Source of the DNA: Cryptomeria japonica | Lineage: Eukaryota > Streptophyta > Pinopsida > Cupressales > Cupressaceae | DNA length: 64,000 nucleotides | Direction: 5' to 3' | Assembly: GCF_030272615.1 (NCBI RefSeq) | Contig: NC_081412.1 | Span: 475,239,657-475,303,656 of the forward strand | Shown: positions 49,531 through 62,245 of the stretch, in pieces | Position numbering within the stretch: position 1 is the stretch's first letter | How the letters are laid out: every line of letters starts with the position of its first letter | Made by a program: the position numbers and the translations under genes | Notes under the pieces: generated by a model | Database searches by the model: none | What the model was told of the DNA's origin: nothing | Seen by the model: only the letters and a program-made list of their open reading frames with translations

Positions 49531-51711
49531 ACCAACATTTTGAGTTAACCCCTTCTTGGGCTTATCACCTTTTGAATAAGATGCATCATTAATTTCTTTT
49601 GAGGCAATTGGTTTTTGTCCTTTCTTCTTTTCTCCTTGGTTCTTTTGTTAAGTTTCTTTCTTAAAATGCCCTTTTTGATCATTTGTACCCTGATTTGCAG
49701 CCAAGGTGTGAGATTTAGAGGGCTTAATTGTGCCCATTTGAATCAACGTATCTTGTTCTTGTGTGAGTTCTTTTGAAAAATCATCAAGAGAAGGCATTTT
49801 GAAGCTGGTTCGTGGGGCACTTTTTCTAGCATAGAAAGTAGAAACAAAAACTGAATAGTTTGGACCAAGTTTGGAAATAATGCTTAGAATCAGTTTTGAA
49901 TCTTTCTTATCTATCCCACATGCCTTCAATTACAATATTATAGCCTTTAGTTTTGTGAAGAAGTCCTGAATTGTATCAAAATTACATGGATTTAACCCTA
50001 TTAGCTCATTCTCCAATTCATGTCCCCTTAATTCATCTTTTTTACCAAATAACCCTTCTAATCTTGTTCCTACATCATTTGGAGTTGTAGAATTCAACAT
50101 TAAAAAGAATATTAGAAGATACAAACATACATAGAGTGCCATAATATTCACCACATTATTTTGTCTTTTCTTCAATTAGTGTTGGTTTAGTTTCAAGTCA
50201 CATAGTTACTCTAAAAAATTCGAACTTCTTAAGATAGATTTTCATTTTTGAATTCCACTCGTAGTAGTTGTGTAATACCCCGCCAGAAACCCTAAAGGAA
50301 AACAACACAACTAGGCAACTAAAGGGTGAAATATTTTATTTTTTTAAAGATTAAGTTCATTAATTATAATAATTGCATGTTTAATAACACAGCGGAAGTC
50401 TAACACATGATTTCCTAAGGGTTACCAACAAGATTAATTTACAGATTATATTAACACCCTGGTTAATCCAATTGTTTATCTAATTAGGTAAATTAAATGA
50501 TTAAGATAAAACCTACACATACATCTAATTTCCATAATGAAAGAATTAAAGTAATCCAATGCATTTATTTATCCATAATTCATTTATACATAAGATTAAA
50601 GCAACTGAATTAACATACATTCCATTGATATAATATTACAATATCCATAAATACATGTCTTCTAAAAATACCATGAAATCCAAACGTTACAATGCCAAGG
50701 TTACATACATGTTTGATACAATGACCACAAGGTCACAACTGAACATTGATCACGAACATGAGTTGGTACATGAACCATGAACCAAGAAACACCAGCGAAG
50801 CCTTTCCTCACCTAAAGATACAATCCAGAACATCCAATGGGAAGTGGCACTACCACCCAGCCATTTGATCCCAAAATGGAACCACCCCACCGTCCTAGGA
50901 GATAGTAGAAGACCCTCAAGAAAGCAAAATAAAACAAGTACGATAGTACTACATGATTCCACAAACATCCATGTGACTGAACTCACAAACACTAGTGACT
51001 CTAAGGATAGAGTGTCATCGCATGGCCTAAGGTGGTTGCCCTAGGTAGGCCTCCATAGGTCCCGACCCCCATCCTAGGTTATCCTGGTAACCTCTCCTAA
51101 ACCCCCAGCTCCATCTAAGCATCATGCAGACCCTACCAATCCTTTCGTGAAGACAAGGTGGTAGGTTTTCCATTCCAGGCCTTCTCACCACATCTTGAGC
51201 CTATACAAGCACTCAACCATGTCTGAGGCACATTATCTTAATTAATATTTTAGCTACCCACCCCCTAATCAATTATTAGGTTATCACTTCTTAACTGACT
51301 TTCGAAGGGTTATCCTGCCATCCAATTTGGGCATGGCCCCTGCTCAAAAGCCATCTCTCATAAGACACTAACAGGAAAGGTCTCTCTACAAGAACTCTAT
51401 GGCAAAAATGATAGTCATATCTAATCTTGACAAACCATAGGTGAAGGATACACAATCACTAACCCAGGATTGACCATTTGGAAACATAACACACAATGGC
51501 TCACATGAACAGGATTATACAAGGACACCTTACTAAGGGGTAAAAATCACCTTAGTAACAAGACAATAACTCAAATTAGATTTACAACAAATTATGCTTT
51601 TACTAGAGAATACCCTCTATTCCAAAGATCCTATAATAGGAAATCTCTGGCAAAGACGCAGGAATCTCGAGTAATAAAGCCCTTCCTCTCTCTGGTCTGG
51701 AAAAAGGTAAC

Positions 51712-53373
51712 ATGGTTGATACAACCCCAATGAAAGAGGTATGGTTCCCGCAGTCGTCTTTTGATTTCACCGGTTCTTTTGTAGCAGAAAGGGCTTCCAA
51801 ATTACTTTCTATGGCTCTCTTAGGGGAATTCTGGGGTCCTCAGACCAATTTATCTAAATTGCACTCTAAATTGCATAAACATTGGCCTACACTAATTTGT
51901 TTTCAGTTCTTATCATCAAATTCCTGTGTCTTGGTTTTTGAATCCCCCATTTTAAGGATGATGTTCTTGCAAATTCATATCATTGGTTTGGTAATATTTT
52001 ACTTAGGGTTTCCACTTTGAAACCCTTTTTTGTCCCAGAGTGGGTCAAACCTAAAACTCTACTGGTTTGGCTTGGATTGCCTTAGCTTCCCTTTGAATTC
52101 ATGGATCCAGAGGTGCTGAAATCCATAGGGGATAACATTAGGAACTTTTTGACATCTAAGTCTTTTTTTGAGGAAGGGAAGGTTCTGGTAAAAATTTGTG
52201 TACTGGTTTCCCCTACTTTTGTATGCCTGATTTCATGTAATCTCAAATCAAATGAGGACTTTTGGAAACAACCTATTGTGAAGTTGAATAATGATCTTTG
52301 TCAAAATTTGATTATCGTGGATGCTCCCCTATTCTTGGATTTTCATAATTCAAAAGCTAGTACAAACCTCCCCTGTTAAAGAATCCATTAATGTCTCAGT
52401 TGAGTTTGATTGCCAGTTAAAAGAGGGTCTCAATAATGTTGTCCAATTTAAACATAAAACCTCCACTGACAAACTAGAGAGTATTGTGAACACTTTAAAT
52501 CAGGTCGAGTTGGAAGGTTTTATTAATCCTAAGTTTGTCATTCAGGTTAAAGATGGCATTGCTAATCTACCTAGACATACATTTCTTCCTCCCTTAGAAG
52601 GCTCCAATCATTTCCCTGGTCAGAAGGAGGGGCTTGTTGACAATCTAGGTGATGAGGCCCCTTGTTCTTTAGAAATGTCAGTTGGTCATATGGATATATC
52701 TCATCATATTGCAAATACTGGGGTGATTGCTCTAGTTGTGTCTACCCCCTTTAGTCTTGACGATGTTGTTCTAATTAAAAAAGTAAAAGATTTACTGGAT
52801 AGTGAGCCTATCAGGGAGTGTGGTGTGCCTCAGGTGCCTTTACATATTTCTCCAAATGAACACACAATTCAGAAAGTTGACCATTTGCTCAAATCTAACA
52901 AGGATTTTTTGGAGGAAGAGGTCTCAGATAAGATTATGTGCTCTATTGGAAATGACTTGGATTTAATTCATAAGAGTTTGCCACTATCCTCTTCTTTTAA
53001 TCCCTCTGAGGTTCCTATTAATGTCACCCAGGATGTTTCAAATCGAGTGGTTCTTCAGGAATTGGCCCAGTCTCCTCGATCAACTTATGTTAAAATGCCT
53101 ATTAGTTCTTCAATTGCCCAAGTTGAGCTGAATTTCCCTATCTCTGTTGTGTCTCCAGGCAAGGGAAGACCTCCTAAGAATCATAAAACTCAGTTGGAAA
53201 TTGATGCAGGCAATCAACAAGTTTTGTCTACTTCTCTTGGGTTTAAGAAGGCCTCAACATTGTCTTTAGGTATTGGGAAAAGTAGTAGACATAACTCGAG
53301 CTCCATTAAAAAGAAAAAAAAGTCTGTTCTCTGTCCTCCGGTTACTAGATCTGTGGCGGTCAAGAGAAGCTAA
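51712..53373 (+). pseudogene. LINE ORF1 (DUF4283-type RNA-binding protein)
   Basis: From ATG at 51712 the protein reads FDFTGSFVAERASKLLSMAL, then through a frame shift near 51955 into NSYHWFGNILLRVSTLKPFF, VPEWVKPKTLLVWLGLP and LPFEFMDPEVLKSIGDNI. This is the pattern of the DUF4283 domain found in plant LINE and related ORF1 proteins (xxW-F ... P-x-x-x-x-W-V-x-L-x-x-L-P). After a second shift near 52370 a 350-codon frame follows (52321-53373). It is largely hydrophilic and ends in a basic stretch (KKKKKSVLCPPVTRSVAVKR). Its likely role is binding LINE RNA. The zinc knuckle often seen after DUF4283 was not found. Confidence 0.85.
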
Positions 53374-53447
53374 CATAAAAGTTTTGGGGAGAACTCTTCT
53401 TCTCCCATTAATGAAAAGAGGGGAGTGTCGACCTCCCCTCGAGACCA

Positions 53448-56400
53448 ATGAGGATTATCTCATGGAATGTTAGCGGCTTAAATGCCCCTAACAAGAGATG
53501 CTTGATCAAGTCTCAGTTAGACATGGTTAAGTGGGATCTAGGCATGCTTCATGAGACTAAGCTCTCTTTGGAGAATTATGAGTTTGTATTTTCTTCTTGG
53601 AAGAGGAAGTTTTAATTTTGCCTGACCTCTGGGGCATCGGGAGGCCTGGATTTATTATGGAATGATTATGTGGTTGATGTCAAATTGGTTGCTACTGCGC
53701 CAAATTGGATGTTATCATTAGTATCATACAAAGATTCTAGATTTAAAGTATGGATGTTTAACATTTATGCCCCCTCAGGTATCTTGGCTAAATACCATAT
53801 TTGGAAAGAACTCATTAGGGTTTCATACCCCCTTAGGAATCATTCCTTTATTATCTTTGGGGGAGATTTTAATGCAATTTTGGATTTAGGAGAAAAATCA
53901 AGGGGTATTTGCCCAAATAAGAAGTCCATGGATGACTTTAATGCATTCACTACTGACATGTCTCTTTTTGATTGCAAGCCAACTAATGGTCTTTTCACAT
54001 GGACAAACAGGAAGAATTTCTCTCAAATTGTGGAAAGATTGGATAAATTTTTACTCTCCTCTAATTGGTTCGAATCAAATATTGAGTTTTTCTCTTCCAT
54101 CCTTCCCCTGTCTGGGTTTGATCATTTCCCGGTTTCGCTGTCTGTTGTGAGAGATAGACCTTCTCACAAACTACCTTTTAAGTTAGAACCCATGTGGTTT
54201 AGGGATCCTTCTTTTCTTCCCCTCCTGCAACAATGGTGGGGAGAGGCTCCATTCATTACAGGATCTAGAATGTTCCAAATTGTCAAGAAGATCAGTTTTT
54301 TTAAAAAAAATATCAGGGGGTGGAACTCCCTTCATTTCAAGAATATTTTTGAAGAAAAAAAAAGGATCTTAGATATGTTAGCGGTTGTGAATAGGCATGT
54401 GATGCTTCATGGTATGGGTTCTAGGGTGTTGGATGAAATTAGGTCTCTCAAGAGTGAATTAGAAAAAATCTTGGCAAGAGAGGAGGTTTATTTGAGACAA
54501 AAATCCCAGGAGCTGTGGTTACCTGATGGAGATAAGAATACAAAAAAATTTCATGCTACCACTAAAATGAAAAGGGTCAGGAGTAGGATCCCTTATATTC
54601 AGGATTGTCATGGGAATATTCTCTGAGGGGATGGGGACATTTTTAGTGAAGCGGTAAAGTATTTTTAAGAATCTTCTTTCATCTGACAATATCAATGACT
54701 CTAACAATATCTCTTCTCACATTCCCTCTCTTGTTTCTCCCGATGATAATAGAATGTTAATGTCTCCTTTCTCACTAGATGAGGTTAAGGGGGCTTTTTT
54801 TCCTATGAATCCGGATAAGGCACCCGGGCCTGATGGTTTCACTCCATTATTTTTCCAAAAATGTTGGGATTTTATGGGTCTGGATGTCCTCTTGGCTCTA
54901 CAAGAAGCTAGGCGAAATAGGTCTATCCTTAAAGAGATGAACACTACCTTAATTTTTATTTTACCTAAGAAGGAGGACCCTAAAACCTTCACAGATTTTT
55001 TTTCTATAGCTTTATGTAACACCATCTATAAGATCTTTACCAAAGTGGTTTTTATGAGATTGGCCAAACTTTTACCAAGAATAATTTCCCTTAAGCAAGG
55101 ATGTTTTGTTCCACAAAGGGAAACTTCTAAAGGGGCTATAGCTGCTCACGAGGTTTTACATTCGATTTCAGCCCAAAAATACCCTGCCATGATCCTTAAG
55201 TTAGATATGATGAAGGCCTATGATAGGGTCGAATGGAATGCATTAAAATTTTTCCTGTCGAAGTTGGGTTTCTCTTTGGCTTGGGTAAAATGAATCATGT
55301 CTTGAATTTCCTAGGCAAGATTCTCGATTCTTGTCAATGGTTCCCCTTATAGTTTCTTCCACTCTTCTAGTGGGTTGAGGCAAGGGGATCCGTTGTCTCC
55401 TTTTTTATTTATATTATTAGCTGAAGCTCTGAGTTGGGAAATCCGATCAGCTTGAGTGAACAAATTATGGAAGGGTATCAAAATTCAAAACTTGGATCAG
55501 AGGATTTCCCATTGCCTTTTTGCTGATGACACCCTATTGTTTGGTAGTGCAACCTTGAAGGAGGCTGGAGACATAGATCAAGTGGTTAGGAATTATTTAT
55601 CACTTTCGGGTCAAAAGGTCAACAAGTAAAAATCTAATATTTTCTTCTTAAACTCTCACTCCCTGATCCAGGATAAGCTTCAAAAGTTTTGGGGTTTCCA
55701 ACTTGGGGATTTCCCTTGCAGCTACCTAGGAATCCCCTTTTTTGTTAAAAAGGATAAGGTGAGGTTTTGGGATAAAGTATTTTTAGGGGTGTCAAAGAAA
55801 ATTTTGTCATGGAACCACAAATGGCTAACCATGGCTGGGAAAATTGTGCTAATTAAGTCTGTGTTGAATGCGGTACCAATCTATTTAATGTCCATTCTAA
55901 GAGCTCCAAAGGTTGTTATTGTCAGTTTAAAGGATATTCTGAGATCTTTTCTTCAGAATAATAATAAGGATGGGAAATCTAGGATCCCCTTGTTATCCTG
56001 GGATAAGGTTTGTCTTCCTGAAGAGCTTGGGGGGTTGGGAATTCGCAGTTTGGAAAATCAGAATATGGCCCTGAGGGCTAAGCTAGTGTGGAAATTGTAT
56101 GATAAACCAGATTCCCTTTGGGCTAGGATCATGTTTACCAAGTATCTTTGTAATGGAGCTAGGGAGTCTGTTTTTTGTGCCTCGATTATGCCTCAGAGGT
56201 CGTCTATTTGGAATTTTATGGGGAAATTTAGAAGTGTCTTGTTGCCACATCTTTCTTGGGTTGTGCATAATGGTAGTAAAATCAGATTTTGGGATGATGC
56301 TTGGAATGGTCATTGTCCTTTGGATTCTATTAGGGATTGGTCACCCTTGAAATCAATTCTTCTAGATAAATGGGGTTTTTTTGTCTGATTATTTTAATAT

Positions 56401-57697
56401 AATACATAATGGACATGTGAAGATGGCTAAATGGAAATGGATTGATTTTCTATCTGTTAGCCCCAGCCTGAAAGTAGATTTTTGTAATATCCTCAAAGAT
56501 AGAACTATCATCTTGTCTGAGAAGGAAGATGAGCTTATTTGGACCAAGAACAAATCTGGAAAATACTCAGTAAAAGATGGATATAATTCTCTTATGCCGG
56601 CTAAGGACCTTTCTTCTTGGCCAAAATTATTTTGGCATCCAGCTTGCCTCGCGAAGGTTGGAGTTTTTGCTTGGCTTGTTGTTCAAGATAGGGTTCTTAC
56701 CAAGATGAGACTGGATAGGATGGGTTTGTCTGTTGTTTTCCCTTGTGTTTTGTGCAATAAGAATTTGGAATTGTCCTCTCACCTATTCCTTCATTGTGAG
56801 TTTGCTTTTGGTTGTTGGCAATGACTATTCGAGAAACTAGGTCTGTCTTTGGTTATTGGATTTGACCTTCTCTCCCACTTTAGAGGATGGCCTATTTTGT
56901 TCTCCTCTTCCTTTTATGCCTGCCTTTGGCTCATATCTCCATCGATTATTATCTGGAAAATATGGTTAGAAAGAAATAATAAGATCTTTAGAAAGTTATC
57001 TGCTTCGCTTTCTGATATCTTAGTCAAGATAGAGGCTTCTATTTCAGAGGTGGCCTTGTCATATATTCATAAGAATTTAGAAAATATGACATCCTTTTCT
57101 CATTGGGATGGCATGATTACAAGGACATGGAAATCTCTTTCTGTCATCCCTTCTCATGGGTCTATTGCAAGAGGTCTAGCTACTAGGAATAAGAGACTTG
57201 GTGCTAGATGGGCTCCTCCTCCTCTAGGTCATTTTAAGCTTCACTTTGATGGTTCTTATAGGGGAAATCCGGGGTTGGTTGGGGCCGATATAGCCATTTT
57301 TGACCATAATGCAGTCCTAATAGCTACTCAATGTCATGCCCTTGGGTCTCAGTCAAACAATTTTGCTGAATGTCAAGCTTTGTCACTTGGGATTGATTTG
57401 GCCATTTCCTTAGGGATTAAAGATCTTTCGATCTCAGGGGATTCAATGGTCTTCATTCAAAGTGTTTTGAGTTGTAAGAGTAATTGTTGGCACTTGAAGT
57501 ACATAATTGATCATATTTTGGACAAATTATCCTTCTTTGATACTTTCGCATTATCTCATTGTTTTCGAGAGTTAAATAAACTAGCAAATTTTCTGGCTAA
57601 TATGGCTATTGACTCTAGTGCATATCATAAGAGTGTAGTAGTATGTGACATTCCTCAAGACATCCTCCTTGCATATATGATCTATCCCAAAGGTTAA
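53448..57697 (+). pseudogene. LINE ORF2: AP endonuclease, reverse transcriptase, zinc-binding domain, RNase H
   Basis: ORF2 starts at ATG 53448 (MRIISWNVSGLNAPNKR). Endonuclease: LHETKL, FIIFGGDFNAILDL, TWTNR and [68 protein letters not shown], and the catalytic FADDTLLFG near 55520-55545. Next come WNHKWLTMAGKIVLIKSVLN and LGGLGIRSLENQNMALRAK, then the RT-associated zinc-binding region (AWLVVQDRVLTKMRLDRMG, CVLCNKNLELSSHLFLHCEF). RNase H is near the end: LHFDGSYRGNPGLVGADIA, NNFAECQAL, ISGDSMVF and FRELNKLANFLANMA, so the DEDD-type residues are mostly kept. Breaks are a TAA near 53614, a TGA at 54624, a shift near 54660, stops at 55291-55310, 55455 and 55627, a shift near 56385 and a TGA near 56822. 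Confidence 0.93.
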
Positions 57698-59828
57698 GCT
57701 ACTTATCTTGAGATATTTTTCCATTCCCTCTTGAGGTATACAAATTATCCTCTTCTCTGTTCAGATTTGATTTGTACCACATGTGTTGATAGGAGGTTTT
57801 TATGTTTCTATTTGCATATGGTGTATTCTTACAACTCTGCATTTGGGCTAGATGTTAATGTGTGTATCTTATGAGGTGTGGATAGGTAAATTACAGTTTG
57901 CATTTCATCCTAAGAGCTAATTTTTATCTAATGTGGTTGTCTTCTATACTGAATGGTTTAACTATGTGGACATGGAATTTTATGTCACATCATCTGTCTC
58001 TTTTACTACTTTAGGTATGCATATCATCCTCCTCTGGGTTCAGATTATATTTGCATCACATGTGTATATAGGTGGCTTATGTCATTTTTTACATATGGTG
58101 TGTTCTATAATTTGTTTTGAGTTGGATGATGGGGTGTATATCCCGGGTTCTATTGGATTTTGCAATCTTTTGAAGTATGCATGTTAATCTTAAAGGTTTA
58201 ATTGTTTTTATATTGAGGGCCAAGGAGATATTTCCTTAAGATTATGTTCAAGGTAGTGGGATGCATTATATAGGTCATTATTTGATATTGATATGGCTTT
58301 ATCTTTGAATTATTTCGCATTGATAACGATATTTATAGGATTTATAGGTTGATGGCATGTGTGATCTGTGTAGTCTTTATTTTCAGTCCTTCAATAAGAC
58401 TTCGTATTCTTATAACTTCTTAAATAGTTGGTATGCTCCTAAGGTGTTTTTCCTTGATGTAAGTACCATATCGTTGGCCGCCTTGTGTATGTCTGGTCGT
58501 GACAGAATTGGCTTATGGGTTAATCATTTTTGTAGGTGGCTCCCTTACTTGCGGGAGAGCCACTTATGGGTTGTAGTGGAAGGCTATTAATTCATGTAAA
58601 TTGATTTAATAAAGCATGCTTGAAATGGATTTTTTGTAGTGTCTTTATGGAAAATTTAGGAAAGTTTCTCTTTCAAATACGTTATCTTATGTTATTGTTA
58701 AAGCGGATTATGTTATGCATTTTGTGGTTTTTTTGGAGCCCTTCCTTCTGCAAATGTCTTGTACTCTGCCAATTGGTGTTTACAGAGTGGTTTTAGAAGC
58801 CCGATCATTAGGGGAGAAAATGAAAATGAGGACAATTCTGTTAACCTTGGTAAGGCTTTTAACTTGTTTATTCCTGCAGTGGATTTTGAATTCTGTAGGA
58901 TTTCAGGATGTCGGTGGTTGCAAGTTTGTCCTCAAGTTTCTTATGCTGAGCTTCTCTCTCATTTTGTTATTATTTGTTTTGATGTTTTGCTTGATATGAA
59001 CTTGGTCCACCTCTTGGTGTCCACATTTGTTTTTCCGACAGTGTGCAATTGGGCATTGGTTTCTCCTGCATTGGTTGGTTATCGATTTGATATGGGTTCT
59101 TTTTACTATGGTGGCTTTCTCCCTCCTCATGAGATTTTGGCTAATGGCTGGTCTGGCCATTTACTATATGAATTATGAATGGTATTGATATATGATTCCA
59201 TGGAAAACACTCGGGCCTCTATGGATTTTTTGTTGTATTTGGCTCCTGATCAGTATGTGGATAAAGCTTGGGTTGTCTTCTAGGCATTACATTCATTAAT
59301 CTCTTTGGGTTTTTTGTGCTCTGCTCCTTCTTGTGTGGCATTCCCTCTGAGTATGATTCCACCTCTGGCCTCATCTCATGAACCTCCAGATGAGAGCTCT
59401 AGTTCATGGTTTTTGGATAGTTAACAAAGTTCTTTTTTGTAGCTAGTGGAATGGTTTTTTGTAGGCTTGAAGGCTATACGGCTTCATTTTTGCTCGGTTG
59501 ATTAGCTATGGTCTTGACAAGGAATTTATCTCATTTATCTACTTGGGGGTTCTACATGTTCATATATTCTTCTGATGGGGATAGTCTAGTTTTTTGAATT
59601 GTCCTATGGGACTCTTGTAAAAATTGTAGAAATAGGAGGGTGGGGAGTAAGGTTGGACAGTATATATGTTGTAAGGGTAGTGTCTACTTGTATCTGTTTT
59701 AAAAGGCTACAACCGGAGGTTTTCTTGCAGGTTCTTTCCTGTCGGTATGCCTTGTCTGAACCCGATGTAAACTCTTTATTATTAATATATGAGTTTAGTA
59801 GATATTCCACTTTTATCGAAAAAAAAAA
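57698..59828 (+). other. long LINE 3' untranslated region with a diverged internal duplication and poly(A) tail
   Basis: About 2.1 kb of T-rich noncoding sequence separates the ORF2 stop from the A10 tail. Two diverged stretches, near 57732 and 58012, share GAGGTATACA/TAGGTATGCA, TTCAGATT, CACATGTGT and GCATATGGTGTATTCT/ACATATGGTGTGTTCT. A 139-codon frame at 58759-59178 has no recognisable domain and is probably fortuitous. Confidence 0.7.
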
Positions 59829-59936
59829 GAGGCTAAATTAAGCACATAAAAATTAACCTTCTAATGTATTTCCAAGAATAAATATAGAATCTAAAAAATA
59901 TAAGATTTTCTAGAAATAACCAAATTCTGAATTAAT

Positions 59937-60112
59937 TATATATATAATAATATAATATAAGTATATGAATATATATATATATACTCATCGTATATATATC
60001 ATATACCTATATTCATATTACAATATATATATATATATATATATAAACATGAATTAATTTGTACAAAATTAAATAATACTTAAATGATATAATACCCAAA
60101 AGTTTAAAAACT

Positions 60113-60147
<35 letters not shown>

Positions 60148-60155
60148 ATATATCA
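59937..60155. repeat. TA microsatellite clusters
   Basis: Runs of TATATA at about 59937-60000, 60023-60047 and 60113-60153, just after the LINE within the solo LTR. Confidence 0.9.
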
Positions 60156-60242
60156 TAAATTAATTAAAAACCGAACTCTCCAAAAATTACTGGAGGCATG
60201 CAAACTAGGGAGCAGATTTATTGTGTTCTGTCAACTTTAATT

Positions 60243-60345
60243 TGCTACCCTACGGTAGCATGTACTACCACAGGTAGCACCGATGGGTAGCAGGTACTAC
60301 CGTCGGTAGTACTGCTACCATCGGTAGTAACTACCGACCCCCTCC
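60243..60345. repeat. GC-rich island built from GGTAGC/GGTAGTAC inverted repeats
   Basis: GTACTACCGTCGGTAGTAC (60294-60312) is an inverted repeat with a 9-bp stem. GCTACC, GGTAGC, GGTAGT and ACTACC occur repeatedly in both orientations, with CCGATGGG/CCATCGG between them. The surrounding DNA is very AT-rich. Confidence 0.88.
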
Positions 60346-62205
60346 CAAAAACCTCTTTTTTATATATATATTTTTTAAATTTAAAAATTAAATTTAATAA
60401 ATGCCCAGATTTAAATAAATAGATAAAAATTTCACAAACCCTCTAATTTTTTTAAGGAAAATATTCACAAAGAATATATAAAATAATTATCAATTTTTTT
60501 TTTTCAGAATATAAAGATCCATATTCACAGAGAAATAAAAATCAAATTTTCACAGGGATTTAAAATTAATTTTCATAGGGGTTAAAATTAATTTTCAATA
60601 GAGATAAAACTCAATGCATCCCCACTTTACTCCATTTTTATTTACACAAATATCTTCCATAATCCAATTATTTCTATACCCAATTTTTAATGAATTTTTT
60701 TAACCAGGAAGAACACAAATTTGCATAACACAGAGAAAAATTTTATGGAATAGATTCACAATGCCCAAAACTAAATCATACAGGAAAGAATCAATAAACA
60801 TGAGAATCTCCACAATAGAGATTGGAGATTCAAACAACTAAATTAATTTTATTTAAAGAAGACAAAAGAACACTAGACAAAGCAACCCAACCTGTAAAGA
60901 GTTCCTGGAAGATTCACGTGGATGAGCTCTGTTTGCAACATGGTTTCCAAGCCAATCCCTCTTACTAGCAATCCTCTAATAATTTCTTCTTCAACAAAAT
61001 ATTGCTTCCAAAATCATTTTTCTTCCGCAAAATCTCTGCCTCCTTCCCGTGACCCCCCAAAAGAAAAAGATGTATTCCCTTTTTAACCTAAAATTTTAGG
61101 TTGCACATATTTTTCCCAGAAAAACCTAATATCCAAATTTAGTAATAAAAAAGAGTTATATTTTCTTTTCTAATTCCCACCAAAGGGATAAATTAACATG
61201 CAATAAGCAAAAATCATAATCCCTTTCTTTATTTTTTTGTTTTTCTTTTCTTTTCTCATGCTAAATGATTAATTTTCTTAAAAAGAAAAATAAAGTAATA
61301 CTTTAATTCAAATTTATTCTTTTATTCATTTATTTATTCTTTTATCCATTTATTTATTATTTTATTCATTTATTATTTAAAATTCTAGGAAACAATAAAT
61401 AAAATTAATCTAGTTTATTTTTCACTAAAATTAAATAAGATATATTTCTAATATAATGCAACTTGCAACCTAATTTAATAAAAAAATTTAATTAATTAAA
61501 TTTAAAATCTCAATGCATAAAATACATAATTCAAAAATACCAACTATGAGATAACTCCATAAATTTAATTAATTAATTAAATCCACTAAACACAGAAACT
61601 AAGCAAACCCCAAGCAAAGACTCGGGAAAAGTCAAATGATAATACACAAAAGTCGAACAACTAACAGGATGATCAACTGAGGACACTCACAAGAGTGTAA
61701 CTGGGTAAAATAGGTTCAACTACTACCTACTCCACTTCCATCGGACAAATATAAGGCATGCTCAGACCTATGAAGCCAAGTGGAGATGATACCCCGCACC
61801 TACCTGGTACTTGTACCTGCAATATCCTGCATCACCGAACCACACATGCATATATACAATATAGAAAATAGGACATGCACACCGATGAAGGAGAATCACG
61901 AAGTTCCTTGTCTCACTGGAGTGAGTGAAGGAAAATTGTCCCCTTGCATCCAATACACTCGCAGACACGCAACATATAATTTCACATAGCATAGATAAAG
62001 TAAAGTGTCAGTACATAGCAATAATCCATAAAATGCCATAAATCACAAGTACTAAAATACTGCAAATAAATTATGCATCTCATATCAGATAAAGCATGAA
62101 AAAATGTCATATAAGTCTGAATAACACATAATGGTAATGCATCCACTGAAAGTAAATAATAATAAAATAAGAATCTAATGAGTTCTAATGAGGAGGGATA
62201 CTATA
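60346..62205. other. remainder of the solo LTR; no gene
   Basis: AT-rich, with TTTATTCATTTATTTATTCT-type repeats at about 61315-61375. Short frames after 61700 are unsupported. Confidence 0.5.
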
Positions 62206-62245
62206 AGTTGTAAGGCATGAGTATTGGTACTATACTTTGATCCAT

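Larger units (their letters stand above)
51640..59828 (+). mobile_element. near full-length L1-type LINE (about 8.2 kb)
   Basis: ORF1 and ORF2 follow in the usual order, with an AP endonuclease, RT and RNase H, a long 3' untranslated region and an A10 tail at 59819-59828. The start lies near 51640 but cannot be fixed, because I found no clear target duplication. Most frames are interrupted by only a few stops and shifts, so this is one of the younger layers of the nest. Confidence 0.93.
50271..62205. mobile_element. solo LTR of a long-LTR element (about 3.7 kb without the LINE)
   Basis: The left end TGTAATACCCCGCC at 50271 and right end GGGATACTATA at 62205 are roughly inverted, as expected for LTR termini with one C-to-T change at the very end. 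The flanking target duplication AGTTG is exact (50266-50270 and 62206-62210). No gag, pol or second LTR lies between, only a nested LINE, so this is a solo LTR left by LTR-LTR recombination. The ends resemble the long LTR at 37281-63835 and a similar GC-rich island is present, suggesting related families. The strand is undetermined. Confidence 0.88.
48400..62245 (-). pseudogene. gag: copia element 2 gag in three pieces
   Basis: The start codon is complementary to 62243-62245 (MDQSIVPILMPYN, then YYEWNSKM when the solo LTR at 50271-62205 is skipped). The body at 49648-50270 reads KMKIYLKKFEFFRVTM, LCMFVSSNILFNVEF or an equivalent frame, LEGLFGKKDELRGHELENEL, FDTIQDFFTKLKAIIL, KLILSIISKLGPNYSVFVST and LTQEQDTLIQMGTIKPSK. 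The third piece at about 48400-48545 reads NPLLWIHPKEKTKCSYCKNN and FHDEE (zinc knuckle), IKMSDFIKPSSS and KWKGKGKALVVVAS. The pieces match the common UBN2-type plant copia gag. A leader of about 980 bp separates the start codon from the primer site. Confidence 0.88.

Noticed and set aside
58759-59178. 139-codon frame in the LINE 3' region
   Set aside because: No domain, and not maintained as a third LINE ORF in anything I know.
59937-60155. TA-rich clusters as a replication origin or matrix attachment site
   Set aside because: Simple TA microsatellites inside a solo LTR; no further evidence.
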